Shown: positions 1 to 7,880 of the stretch, in pieces | How the letters are laid out: each line of letters begins with the position of its first letter | How positions within the stretch are numbered: the stretch's first letter is position 1 | DNA from: Gottfriedia acidiceleris | Lineage (GTDB): Bacteria; Bacillota; Bacilli; Bacillales; Bacillaceae_G | Direction of reading: 5' to 3' | Assembly (NCBI RefSeq): GCF_004138285.1 | Contig: NZ_SCFN01000001.1 | Location: forward strand, 558,001-622,000 | DNA length: 64,000 nt | The notes under the pieces: model-generated | What the model was told of the DNA's origin: nothing | The model's database searches: none | Seen by the model: the letters and a program-made list of their open reading frames with translations, nothing else | Translations under genes and position numbers: made by a program

Positions 1-338
1 TTCAAGGGATTTTAATTATTGCATTTCTAATGTCCGGATTTGTGAAATTAAGTGGCAATACTCAAATGTTACATGATTTTAAAGAGGTTTATGGGTTTTC
101 AAAAGGTATGATGTATACGATTGGTTCATTTGAGGTGTTAGGTGCAATTGGTTTATTAGTTGGTTATTGGAAGTTGATATTAGGTAAGCTTGCTTCAGTC
201 GGATTGGCAATTATTATGGTAGGAGCAGTATTTACTCATTTACATGCGGGTCAAGGCATGAGTGTTGCAATGGCTCCATTCATTCTGTTAGTGTTAACAT
301 TAATTGTACTATTTTCTAGAGGAGGTAAATTAAAATGA
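1..338 (+). CDS. catD: DoxX-family membrane protein CatD, 5' end outside the window
   Basis: This is the 3' part of a small membrane protein. The open frame runs in from the left edge, and the residues before the first Met (QGILIIAFL) continue the first membrane helix, so the real start lies upstream. Four hydrophobic segments and the sequence MSGFVKLSG fit the DoxX family. It ends in an ATGA overlap with a catechol dioxygenase gene, the same pairing as catD-catE (yfiD-yfiE) of B. subtilis, where the pair protects against catechol and quinones. The CatD name rests mainly on this neighbour. In B. subtilis the pair is controlled by YodB and CatR; the promoter region is not visible here. Confidence 0.8.
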   Translation, partial: QGILIIAFLMSGFVKLSGNTQMLHDFKEVYGFSKGMMYTIGSFEVLGAIGLLVGYWKLILGKLASVGLAIIMVGAVFTHLHAGQGMSVAMAPFILLVLTLIVLFSRGGKLK

Positions 339-1189
339 ATTTTCATCAAAAGCCAAAAGTTTATGCTCCATCACTTGAATTAAAAGTTGCAAATTTAGAG
401 CGTTCATTAGCCTTTTATCAAGAGGTTATTGGTTTAAAAGTTTTGGAACATTCAACTACAAATGCTAGTTTAACAGCAGATGGGGTAAATGTTTTAATTA
501 AATTAGAGCAGCCAAACAATGTTACACCTAGAAATGAGCAAAATACAGGATTATATCATTTTGCGTTATTAGTACCTACTCGAAAAGATTTAGGTATCGT
601 GCTTAAGCATCTGATTGAAACTAGAAATCCGCTTCAAGGTGGTTCGGATCATTTAGTCAGTGAAGCAATCTATTTAGCGGATCCAGATATGAATGGTATT
701 GAAATTTATGCAGATCGTCCATCAGAAAATTGGGAATGGCATAATGAGTATGTCGTTATGGATAGTAAACGATTAGATGTAGAGGGGCTTTTGGCACTTG
801 CTGAGAATGAAGCTTTTACTGGACTACCAAAAGGAACAATTATGGGGCATATCCATTTACAAGTTTCTGATTTAAAAAGCACAGAGAAGTTTTATTGTGA
901 AGGGCTTGGATTTGATGTTGTAACGAAATATGGAAGCCAGGCATTATTTATTTCAACTGGACGTTATCATCATCACATCGGTTTAAATACTTGGCATAGT
1001 GCAGGAGGAGTTACACCTTCTGATAGCAGTGCAGGATTAAAGAACTTTACATTGCTATATCCAAGTGAAGAAGAAAAATCGGTGGTAGTAAATCGTTTAA
1101 AGAATATGGGAGCTTTTGTTTTTGTAGAAAATGGAGTTACATTTACTAAGGACCCTTCAGGCATAACAATCCAACTATTAGTTGGTTAA
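335..1189 (+). CDS. catE: Catechol 2,3-dioxygenase CatE (VOC superfamily)
   Basis: Extradiol ring-cleaving dioxygenase of 284 residues, matching the length of B. subtilis CatE. It has two vicinal-oxygen-chelate modules: an N-terminal one (about residues 10-125, with YHFALLVPTR) and a C-terminal one (about 168-280, starting GHIHLQVSDLKSTEKFY). His in GHIHLQ and Glu in the first-domain IEIY and following segments are candidates for the iron-binding triad. The start overlaps the stop of the DoxX gene, and GGAGG lies at the right distance. Known role of the family member: oxygen-dependent opening of catechol to a muconic semialdehyde for detoxification. Substrate range cannot be read from sequence. 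Confidence 0.85.
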   Translation: MNFHQKPKVYAPSLELKVANLERSLAFYQEVIGLKVLEHSTTNASLTADGVNVLIKLEQPNNVTPRNEQNTGLYHFALLVPTRKDLGIVLKHLIETRNPLQGGSDHLVSEAIYLADPDMNGIEIYADRPSENWEWHNEYVVMDSKRLDVEGLLALAENEAFTGLPKGTIMGHIHLQVSDLKSTEKFYCEGLGFDVVTKYGSQALFISTGRYHHHIGLNTWHSAGGVTPSDSSAGLKNFTLLYPSEEEKSVVVNRLKNMGAFVFVENGVTFTKDPSGITIQLLVG

Positions 1190-1208
1190 TGAATTTAAAT
1201 TATAATGA

Positions 1209-1249
1209 GAGACATTTTCAACTACTAAGTTGTGAATGTCTCTTTTTTT
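1209..1249 (+). terminator. Rho-independent terminator of catDE
   Basis: Stem GAGACATT...AATGTCTC with an inner CAAC/GTTG helix, followed by a run of seven T. It lies 20 bases after the catE stop. Confidence 0.85.
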
Positions 1250-1364
1250 CGTTTCTCATTTTTTAGTTGCATTCTATCATATTTTTTAAATAAAAATAAT
1301 ATATTTGAACAACATGTACATTTACTAACTATGGGAGACGGGAAGAAAAAGGGAGAGTGAAAAA

Positions 1365-2192
1365 GTGTTACATATTGTGGTTTGTATAAAACAAGTGCCA
1401 GATACGAAGATCATTAAGATGAATCCTAAAACGAATACGATGGATCGTGCTAGTGCTCCAGCAATATTAAATCCGTATGATGCTCATGCTGTAGAGGAAG
1501 CTGTTCGAATTAAGAATAAATATGGTGGAACAGTGTCAGTTATTACAATGGGACCACCACCTGCTGTAAAAGCTATAAGAAAATGTATTGAAATCGGTGC
1601 AGATGAAGGGTATATGATTTCAGACCGTGCATTTGCTGGGGCAGATACTTTAGCGACAAGTTATGCTTTGACAAAGGCGATTGAGAAAATAGGACAAATT
1701 CAAGCGATTGATTTAATCATTTGTGGAAAGATGACAATTGACGGTGATACTGGACAAGTTGGACCTGGGATTGCACGTCGTTTAGATATACCACCGTTAA
1801 CATCAGTTAAGAAGGTTCAAGAAATTAATAAAGATGAAGGGTATGCAATTGTTCATCGAAAAATAGAAGATGGCCATGAAGTGATTAAAACGAGTTTACC
1901 TTGTTTATTTGCAGTTGAGAAGGAAATAAATGAAGTTCCATATTCATCACTCACAAATATGATAAAAGCTGCAAGGTATAACCCGACCATTTGGGCCGTG
2001 AAGGATTTAGAAGATATTGATATTAAACAATTAGGTTTAAAAGGTTCACCAACAATTGTATCGAAAGTATGGGCTCCACCAAAGGCTAAAGGTGGAACGG
2101 TTTTTGAAGGAACTTCATTAGAAAAAGTAAATGAACTGATGAAGATTTTAAATGAGAAGAAAGAGTTATTTGAAGTGAAAGGAGGGGTATAA
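1365..2192 (+). CDS. etfB: Electron transfer flavoprotein beta subunit (FixA type)
   Basis: EtfB of 275 residues, with the opening HIVVCIKQVPDT typical of the family. The segment ISDRAFAGADTLATSY (about residues 86-101) matches the D-R-x-x-x-G-x-D-T-x-A-T pattern that marks the FixAB-type, potentially electron-bifurcating branch, where EtfB holds an extra FAD instead of AMP. The start is GTG with GGGAGAG upstream. It is the first gene of a tight etfB-etfA-fixC-fixX operon (junctions of 0 to -17 bases). The natural electron donor is probably NADH, by analogy with other FixAB proteins; this is inference. Confidence 0.9.
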   Translation: MLHIVVCIKQVPDTKIIKMNPKTNTMDRASAPAILNPYDAHAVEEAVRIKNKYGGTVSVITMGPPPAVKAIRKCIEIGADEGYMISDRAFAGADTLATSYALTKAIEKIGQIQAIDLIICGKMTIDGDTGQVGPGIARRLDIPPLTSVKKVQEINKDEGYAIVHRKIEDGHEVIKTSLPCLFAVEKEINEVPYSSLTNMIKAARYNPTIWAVKDLEDIDIKQLGLKGSPTIVSKVWAPPKAKGGTVFEGTSLEKVNELMKILNEKKELFEVKGGV

Positions 2193-3233
2193 ATGGATTT
2201 CTCAGAGTACAAAGGTATTTGGGTGTTTATTGAAGAAAACGATAAAGTCATAGCACCCGTTTCAATTGAATTACTTGGAGCTGGTAAAGAATTAGCAGAA
2301 AAACGTGGTTGCGAATTAGCAGGATTATTAATTGGTGAAAATGTGAAATCATTAGCCTCTACGTTATTTGAATACGGTGCTGACATCGTTTATGTATATG
2401 ATGATCCAATTTTTAAGGATTATCGTACGGAATCTTATATGAAAGCAGTTCTTGAATGTTGTAATAAATATAAGCCCGAAATCTTATTATATGGTGCAAC
2501 TTCCAAAGGGAAGGATTTAGCAAGTGCAGTTGCAACTGACTTACCTACAGGTTTAACAGCCGATACAACTGTATTAGATGTTGAAGAAGATACAGGACTA
2601 TTATTAGCAAGTCGACCTGCATTTGGTGGAAATATAATGGCAACTATTCTTTGTAAGAAATATAGACCTCAAATGGCTACTGTTCGTCCAAAGGTAATGA
2701 AAGCGCTCGCTCCTATTCCTGGTGCTGAAGGAGTTGTGATCGAAGAGGAAATTGATTTAAAAGAAGAAGATATTCGTACAAAAGTATTAGAGATTGTACG
2801 TGCAACAACTAAGAAGGTTCGCATTGATGAAGCGGATATTATCGTAGCGGGTGGCAAAGGATTAGGTAGTAAAGACGGATTTCAGTTGATTCATATGTTT
2901 GCTGAATCGATTGGAGCGGCTGTTGGAGCAAGTCGTGATGTAGTTGAAGCTGGCTGGGTCGAACATCATCATCAAGTAGGTCAGACTGGCGTAACGGTTA
3001 CACCAAAAATTTATTTTGCAATTGGGATATCTGGTGCAATACAACATATTGTTGGGATGCAAAATTCAGGTCTCATTATTGCGATAAATAAAGATCCGAA
3101 TGCGGCAATTTTTCAATCTTGTCATTACGGCATCGTAGGAGACGCATTTGAAATTGTACCAATGCTGATTAACCAATTCCAAGAAAGTTTTTCTTTAAAG
3201 GAGGAAAATCACGATCATGCCGGAAAAATTTGA
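2193..3233 (+). CDS. etfA: Electron transfer flavoprotein alpha subunit (FixB type)
   Basis: EtfA of 346 residues. The C-terminal FAD domain (about 215-335) is clear: GGKGLGSKDGF, GASRDVVEAGW, the QVGQTGVTVTPKIYFA segment and ISGAIQHIVGMQ, ending with NKDPNAAIF. The N-terminal half is the EtfA Rossmann-like domain. There is no N-terminal ferredoxin extension, unlike some clostridial bifurcating EtfA proteins. It starts directly after the etfB stop and overlaps fixC by 17 bases. It forms a heterodimer with EtfB and passes electrons to the FixC dehydrogenase. Confidence 0.92.
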   Translation: MDFSEYKGIWVFIEENDKVIAPVSIELLGAGKELAEKRGCELAGLLIGENVKSLASTLFEYGADIVYVYDDPIFKDYRTESYMKAVLECCNKYKPEILLYGATSKGKDLASAVATDLPTGLTADTTVLDVEEDTGLLLASRPAFGGNIMATILCKKYRPQMATVRPKVMKALAPIPGAEGVVIEEEIDLKEEDIRTKVLEIVRATTKKVRIDEADIIVAGGKGLGSKDGFQLIHMFAESIGAAVGASRDVVEAGWVEHHHQVGQTGVTVTPKIYFAIGISGAIQHIVGMQNSGLIIAINKDPNAAIFQSCHYGIVGDAFEIVPMLINQFQESFSLKEENHDHAGKI

Positions 3234-4512
3234 TGTAATTGTCGTTGGAGCAGGCCCAGCAGGAATTTCATGTGCATACGAGCTCGCAAAAAATGGTGTT
3301 AATGTTGTCCTTATTGAAAGAGGAGAGTATCCTGGTTCGAAAAATGTTATGGGTGGCGTATTGTATCGTAAAATGATGGAGGACGTTATACCTGAATTTT
3401 GGAAGGATGCACCAATTGAGCGTGTGATTGTAGAGCAACGAGTTATGATGCTTGATAAACAATCCGCTACAACCTTTGGATATAAAGGTCTTGAATTTGC
3501 TGAAGAACCTTATAATAATTTTACTGTTCTTCGCTCAAAGTTTGATCAATGGTTTGCTCAAAAAGCAGTAGAGCAAGGTGCATTATTAATCAATGAAACG
3601 GTTGTTCTCGAGTGTATTGTTGAAAACGATATGGTAGTTGGGGTAAGAACAGATCGACCAGATGGAGATTTATATGCCGATGTTGTAGTGCTGGCTGATG
3701 GCGTAAATTCACTTTTAGGAAAATCTTTAGGTTTCCATAAAGAATGGAGACCAGATGAAGTCGCTTTGGCTACAATGGAAATTTTAAAGCTGGATAGTAA
3801 AATAATTCAAGATCGATTTGGTCTTGAAGGTAACCAAGGGGTAGCAATCGAGCTATTTGGAGATGCGACAAAAGGCATAGTTGGCACAGGATTTTTATAT
3901 ACAAATAAAGATTCTCTTAGTATTGGGGTCGGTACATTATTATCAGGAATGATTGAAAACAAATTAAAACCTTATGATTTACTTGAATACGTTAAGAATC
4001 ATCCGATGATTAGACCGTATATTCAAGGAAGCGAACCGCAAGAATACCTTGCGCATTTAATTCCTGAAGGTGGGTACAAATCGATTCCTAAATTAGTAGG
4101 AAACGGAGTATTGGTAATTGGTGATGCAGCACAGTTAGTAAATGCAATTCATCGTGAAGGCTCAAATATGGCAATGACATCTGGAAGATTAGCAGCAGAG
4201 ACCATTATCGAAGCAAAAGCAATTGATAACTACTCTGATGTTGCTTTAAAACCGTACGCTGATAAATTGCTAAATAGCTTCGTAGGACAGGATTTGAAAA
4301 AATATAAAGATGCAACACATCATTTTGAAAAATTCCCTCAATATTTCGAGCAATATATTCCACTATTAAATAAATCTGCCAGCCAAATGTTTACAGTAGA
4401 TGGTAAATCTAAATGGGAAAAACAAAAGAATATTATGAGTAACATAGGAGGAGCAAAGGCTAAGCTTAAGCTTGCGAAAGATGTATACAAAGCATGGAAG
4501 GTGATGAAATAA
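3217..4512 (+). CDS. fixC: FixC, FAD-dependent ETF:quinone oxidoreductase
   Basis: FAD flavoprotein of 431 residues in the geranylgeranyl-reductase/ETF-QO family. The dinucleotide-binding motif GAGPAGISCAYELAKNG is at residues 11-27, and a second FAD motif GVLVIGDAAQLVNAIHREG is near residue 300. It is shorter than mitochondrial ETF-QO because the ferredoxin domain is a separate protein, encoded next door by fixX. The start ATG lies inside the etfA 3' end with AAAGGAGG eight bases before it. Inferred role: takes electrons from EtfAB and passes them to the menaquinone pool, with FixX as partner. Confidence 0.9.
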   Translation: MPEKFDVIVVGAGPAGISCAYELAKNGVNVVLIERGEYPGSKNVMGGVLYRKMMEDVIPEFWKDAPIERVIVEQRVMMLDKQSATTFGYKGLEFAEEPYNNFTVLRSKFDQWFAQKAVEQGALLINETVVLECIVENDMVVGVRTDRPDGDLYADVVVLADGVNSLLGKSLGFHKEWRPDEVALATMEILKLDSKIIQDRFGLEGNQGVAIELFGDATKGIVGTGFLYTNKDSLSIGVGTLLSGMIENKLKPYDLLEYVKNHPMIRPYIQGSEPQEYLAHLIPEGGYKSIPKLVGNGVLVIGDAAQLVNAIHREGSNMAMTSGRLAAETIIEAKAIDNYSDVALKPYADKLLNSFVGQDLKKYKDATHHFEKFPQYFEQYIPLLNKSASQMFTVDGKSKWEKQKNIMSNIGGAKAKLKLAKDVYKAWKVMK

Positions 4513-4809
4513 ATGAGTGAGACAAAAAAAGAAAGTACAATCGAAGAAAAGCAGTATCTCGTTCGTTTTAATGCCGATACAAAATCGCACTTAACTGTAC
4601 TAGATTCCGATATTTGTATGACAAAATGCCCCGATAAGATCTGTACGATATTTTGTCCAGCAGAAGTTTATAAATGGGAAAATATTCGAATGCATGTTGG
4701 ATACGAGGGATGTCATGAATGTGGAAGCTGTAGAATAGGCTGTCCTCATCAAAATATTAAATGGGAATATCCGAAAGGTGGGCACGGAATTATATTTAGA
4801 TTGGGGTGA
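4513..4809 (+). CDS. fixX: Ferredoxin-like protein FixX
   Basis: 98-residue iron-sulfur protein. Two cysteine groups are visible: C35, C39, C44 and C48 (CMTKCPDKICTIFCP), and C67, C70, C73 and C77 (CHECGSCRIGCP). The second is a normal 4Fe-4S motif; the first is spaced unusually, and FixX proteins are usually assigned one or two clusters. It ends with IKWEYPKGGHGI, characteristic of FixX and the C-terminal domain of ETF-QO. It directly follows fixC, so all four parts of a FixABCX complex are encoded here. No nitrogenase gene is nearby. Confidence 0.92.
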   Translation: MSETKKESTIEEKQYLVRFNADTKSHLTVLDSDICMTKCPDKICTIFCPAEVYKWENIRMHVGYEGCHECGSCRIGCPHQNIKWEYPKGGHGIIFRLG

Positions 4810-4814
4810 TTGGA

Positions 4815-4994
4815 ATGTTCTCGATAGGCAACTATGTTATGTTTAGCTTAGATGGTGCTGTGGGAACGGTTATGGAAACTAAAGATAATCATTGCTTAGT
4901 AGCTTGGGAGGATCGTGTTTGTAGTTGGGCAAGTTTCGATCTACTAAGGAAGATTAGTTGCACAGAATTAATTCAACTCTTCACTCCAAAATAA
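4815..4994 (+). CDS. Small hypothetical protein (59 aa)
   Basis: Short open frame just after fixX. ATG at 4815 is preferred because GGGGTGA sits 6-9 bases before it; an upstream GTG at 4806 would lie inside that ribosome site. The protein (MFSIGNYVMFSLDGAV...) has alternating hydrophobic and polar residues suggesting a small beta-rich fold, with VGTVMETKDNHCLVAWEDR resembling SH3-like barrel proteins. It is probably cotranslated with fixX. I do not recognise it, and function is unknown. Confidence 0.55.
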   Translation: MFSIGNYVMFSLDGAVGTVMETKDNHCLVAWEDRVCSWASFDLLRKISCTELIQLFTPK

Positions 4995-5777
4995 TTTATC
5001 TTTTTTAAATAGATCGATATAAGAATAAAAAAACGTATAAAATATGGGGGCTATATGGGAGGTTTTAGTTACCTCTCATATAGCCCCCAATTACATTTAA
5101 TAACTGATTTAGCCTCAAAGTAAGACAGCTTCTACTATAATAAAAAAATTTTCAGAAACAATTAAAAACACTGAAGAATTATATCACATTAACTCGTATA
5201 CCATAAAAACAATTCTATATGTTCCGTTTTCTATTTTCGTTTTTTGGGGTTCTAAAATAGCACCGGTACTGAATATATTCCTTCTACAAAAAATAGCCCA
5301 CTAATATGATCTTTTCTTCAATACATTCATACAGTTCGTCCACTCTAACATTTAATAGGAAGATTTAGTTAAATTTTCATTAAGGGTTGTCCACTTTAAT
5401 TAAAAAGTTCCCTAAATTGTACACAAGTTTTTAAATTAGAATACATTATTATATAAATCTAGGGGACAATAAAGGTAGTAATAAATGTTGATGTGCCTGC
5501 AATTCCAAACTGTATACTTTTAAATATTAATGTTATTAATAGGTATAGTCTCTAACAACTATATCTTTTTTATTTTGAGGTTTAAGGGAAACGTCGAAAC
5601 GGACATTAAGGTTAAAAGAATTAAAATTTACCAAAACTATACAATTCGAACCTAATAAGTAAAGAAAAGCAAAGCTATAATTAATTTCATTCAATAAAAT
5701 ACGAATAATATCATTGACTAAATAATAGATTGAATTTATATTTGATTTTAAATATTCAAACAATTAGGGGTGTTTAG
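4995..5777. other. AT-rich intergenic stretch with one large hairpin
   Basis: 783 bases between the fix operon and the SAM-hydrolase-type gene. The only clear structure is the hairpin at 5045-5089. A 75-codon minus-strand frame at 5536-5763 has no ribosome site and low-complexity composition, so I do not call it. No riboswitch or transposase remnant could be recognised. Confidence 0.5.
5045..5089. repeat. 19-bp inverted repeat, possible fix operon terminator
   Basis: TGGGGGCTATATGGGAGGT is repeated inverted as ACCTCTCATATAGCCCCCA, with a 7-base loop and a single G-T pair. No T run follows on the plus strand. It lies 50 bases after the last gene of the fix operon, so it may end or stabilise that transcript, or it may be the foldback of a small mobile element. 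Confidence 0.7.
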
Positions 5778-6617
5778 ATGGGAAATGCATTAGTGTTTCA
5801 GTCAGATTTTGGATTACTAGATGGAGCAGTTAGCGCTATGTATGGTGTTTCTTGTAGTGTAAATCAAGATATAAGGATTTACGACTTGACCCATGATATA
5901 CCTCAATACAATATTTGGGAAGCTTCTTACCGACTTGTACAAACAATGAATTACTGGCCAGTTGGAACAGTATTTGTTTCAGTTGTAGACCCAGGTGTAG
6001 GCTCAGATCGTAGAAGTATAGTGGCTCGAACAAATACAAATCACTTCATTATAACACCTGATAACGGAACATTAACACATGTTGGCAAAATATATGGAAT
6101 CAACCAATTAAGAGTCATTGACGAAGAAATTAATAGACTACCAAATTCAAGCGAATCTTATACTTTCCATGGGAGAGATATATTTGCTTTTACAGGTGCA
6201 AGATTAGCTTCTGGTGTAATCGACTTCGAAAATATAGGTCCAGAAGTAGATTCAAATTCTTACATAAAATTACCAATTAAAGAATGCCATAGTGAAAACA
6301 ATTCGATAACCGGAACAATAGATATACTTGATGTTCGTTATGGTAGTATTTGGACGAATATTGGTCGAACAGATTTTCTTAAACAAGGCGTTTCTCATGG
6401 GGACTTTGTTGAAGTACTAATTACACATCAAGGAAGAAAAGTATACAAACAAGCCGTAAAATATGGAAAATCATTTGCTGATGTAGCAATTGGAGAACCA
6501 ATCCTATATGCAAACAGTCTAGATCAAATGGCAGTTGCTGTAAATCAAGGCTCGTTTACCGATGAATACGGAATTGATACAGGTATAGAATGGGAAATAA
6601 CACTTAAAAGTAAGTAG
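5778..6617 (+). CDS. SAM hydrolase / SAM hydroxide adenosyltransferase family protein (DUF62)
   Basis: 279-residue protein of the DUF62 (chlorinase/fluorinase-related) family, whose characterised non-halogenating members split S-adenosylmethionine with water into adenosine and methionine. Diagnostic motifs are in order: SDFGLLDGAVSAMYG (residues 9-23), LTHDIPQ (36-42), VVDPGVGSDRR (68-78), TPDNGTLTHV (91-100) and FHGRDIFAF (127-135). The second domain (about 170-279) is a beta barrel. The start ATG follows AGGGGTG. It is a single-gene unit. Physiological role in bacteria is unsettled; no halogenase-specific insertion was recognised. Confidence 0.85.
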   Translation: MGNALVFQSDFGLLDGAVSAMYGVSCSVNQDIRIYDLTHDIPQYNIWEASYRLVQTMNYWPVGTVFVSVVDPGVGSDRRSIVARTNTNHFIITPDNGTLTHVGKIYGINQLRVIDEEINRLPNSSESYTFHGRDIFAFTGARLASGVIDFENIGPEVDSNSYIKLPIKECHSENNSITGTIDILDVRYGSIWTNIGRTDFLKQGVSHGDFVEVLITHQGRKVYKQAVKYGKSFADVAIGEPILYANSLDQMAVAVNQGSFTDEYGIDTGIEWEITLKSK

Positions 6618-6715
6618 GGAAAGCTTGAGAGTTTCAAATAATTTGGGGTTAGTAGAAAAAGACATAGTTTTCCTTATTCCCAAATTTTAGTAATTAATCA
6701 ATAAAATTTTAACTT

Positions 6716-6751
6716 AGAAGTTTACTTATATTTAAGTAGGCTTCTTTTTTT
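6716..6751 (+). terminator. Rho-independent terminator after the DUF62 gene
   Basis: Interrupted stem AGAAG-tt-TACTTA / TAAGTA-gg-CTTCT with a TATT loop, followed by seven T. Confidence 0.75.
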
Positions 6752-6798
6752 GCAGTGAATTTTAATCGGAAAATTGGAGCTTTCGAATTAGAATTTAT

Positions 6799-6828
6799 AA
6801 TTTTACGTGAAATATTTCACGTAAAATT
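6799..6828. promoter_or_regulatory. Perfect 30-bp palindrome upstream of the WxL gene
   Basis: AATTTTACGTGAAAT is followed immediately by its exact reverse complement, with no loop. Its core GTGAAATATTTCAC equals the centre of the Rex operator, but the flanks read AC/GT rather than TT/AA. The absence of a loop favours a protein-binding site over a terminator. It lies about 90 bases before the candidate promoter of the WxL gene. Confidence 0.6.
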
Positions 6829-6890
6829 CATTTTTGACTCTATTAAATTTCTTATATTTAGGGGATTTGTAAAATTAAAGGTAAAAATTT

Positions 6891-6904
6891 AGTGAACGTT
6901 TTCA
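6891..6904 (+). promoter_or_regulatory. Possible cre-like site
   Basis: AGTGAACGTTTTCA matches the CcpA site consensus TGWAANCGNTNWCA except at positions 1 and 4. It lies just upstream of a candidate promoter. Two mismatches make this weak. Confidence 0.3.
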
Positions 6905-6915
6905 CAAATTATTCA

Positions 6916-6944
6916 CAGACAATTGAATTTTACTTTACTATAAT
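6916..6944 (+). promoter_or_regulatory. Candidate sigma-A promoter of the WxL gene
   Basis: A -35-like CAGACA and a -10 TATAAT separated by 17 bases. A weak stem (AGATGTTT with AAAGCATCT, 6963-6990) followed by six T lies between this promoter and the coding start and could act as a leader attenuator. Confidence 0.5.
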
Positions 6945-7022
6945 TGGCAGTAACTTCTAGATAGATGTTTAGTTCTTTGAAAGCATCTTTTTTGAAGAAT
7001 TTTTTTAAGGGGTTTTGATTAA

Positions 7023-7736
7023 ATGAAGGTTAAAAAAATTGTAGCAATTGGCGTAGTAAGTTTTTCAACACTTGTTGGTGCGGCAAACACATCTTTTGCA
7101 GCTGTTACGTCTCAAGCAAATTCAAAAGCAGGTATTAATTTTACAGAAGGTTCAGGTCCAGTAACACCAGTAGATCCAACCGACCCAGCAACTCCATTAG
7201 AGCCAATTGGTCCTACTGATCCAACAGATCCTCCTACAGGTGAGACAGGTCCGTTAACTTTGGACTTTGTTTCTTCAGTTCAATTTGGTTCGAAAGAAGT
7301 TTCAACTAGTGATCAAGTTTATTCTTCTACATCTAAAAAGCCTTTTATCCAAGTTTCTGATCGCAGAGGTACTGGTGCAGGGTGGAAAGTGACAGCAAAA
7401 GCTAGTAAGTTTACAAACGGTGCAAGTGAATCACTACCTGGAGCGGTACTTACATTTAAAAATGGATCAGTAGTAACACCAGGTAGTGGAACTGGTCCAA
7501 CGCCTGCTCAAACGATTACATTAAATACAGATGGATTAACTGAATCATCAGTTGTAACTGCAGAACCTGGTACGGGACTTGGTACTTGGTTAACAAGATG
7601 GTTAGGCCCAAATCCTGATGTTAATGATGGTGCAGTAAATAATAATGTTACCTTGCAAATTCCTGGTGGCTCAGCAACAATAGGTAATCATGAAGCAATT
7701 GTTACTTGGACATTAGTCGATGCTCCAGGTGTATAA
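7023..7736 (+). CDS. Secreted WxL-domain cell-surface protein
   Basis: 237-residue exported protein with a signal peptide (MKVKKIVAIGVVSFSTLVGA, cleavage probably after SFA near residue 27). A Pro/Thr/Asp-rich spacer with PTDP repeats (about 45-76) leads to a WxL domain (about 80-237). The domain has its two hallmarks: TWLTRWLG near residue 189 and the C-terminal HEAIVTWTLVDAPGV. WxL domains bind peptidoglycan non-covalently. In enterococci, lactobacilli and listeriae they usually occur in clusters with DUF916 and LPxTG proteins; none is adjacent here. Composition is richer in Gly, Thr and Pro than the neighbours. Confidence 0.88.
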   Translation: MKVKKIVAIGVVSFSTLVGAANTSFAAVTSQANSKAGINFTEGSGPVTPVDPTDPATPLEPIGPTDPTDPPTGETGPLTLDFVSSVQFGSKEVSTSDQVYSSTSKKPFIQVSDRRGTGAGWKVTAKASKFTNGASESLPGAVLTFKNGSVVTPGSGTGPTPAQTITLNTDGLTESSVVTAEPGTGLGTWLTRWLGPNPDVNDGAVNNNVTLQIPGGSATIGNHEAIVTWTLVDAPGV

Positions 7737-7772
7737 CCTGAATCTACATAAAAAGTTTAATCAAGATTTATT

Positions 7773-7806
7773 AGCCTGATAGGTACTTTCTATCAGGCTT
7801 TTTATA
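7773..7806 (+). terminator. Rho-independent terminator of the WxL gene
   Basis: Perfect 10-bp stem AGCCTGATAG / CTATCAGGCT with a 7-base loop, followed by TTTTTATATTTTT. Confidence 0.88.
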
Positions 7807-7880
7807 TTTTTCCAATTAAAAATTCTGTATAATTTAAACTGTCGTTAAGGACATCTTAGAAACTAAAGGTGGAGATTTTA

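Noticed and set aside
1853-2386. 177-codon minus-strand frame across etfB/etfA
   Set aside because: Shadow of two well-supported genes, no ribosome site and no recognised motif.
5536-5763. 75-codon minus-strand frame
   Set aside because: No ribosome site, Asn/Leu/Ile-rich low complexity, no neighbours on that strand.
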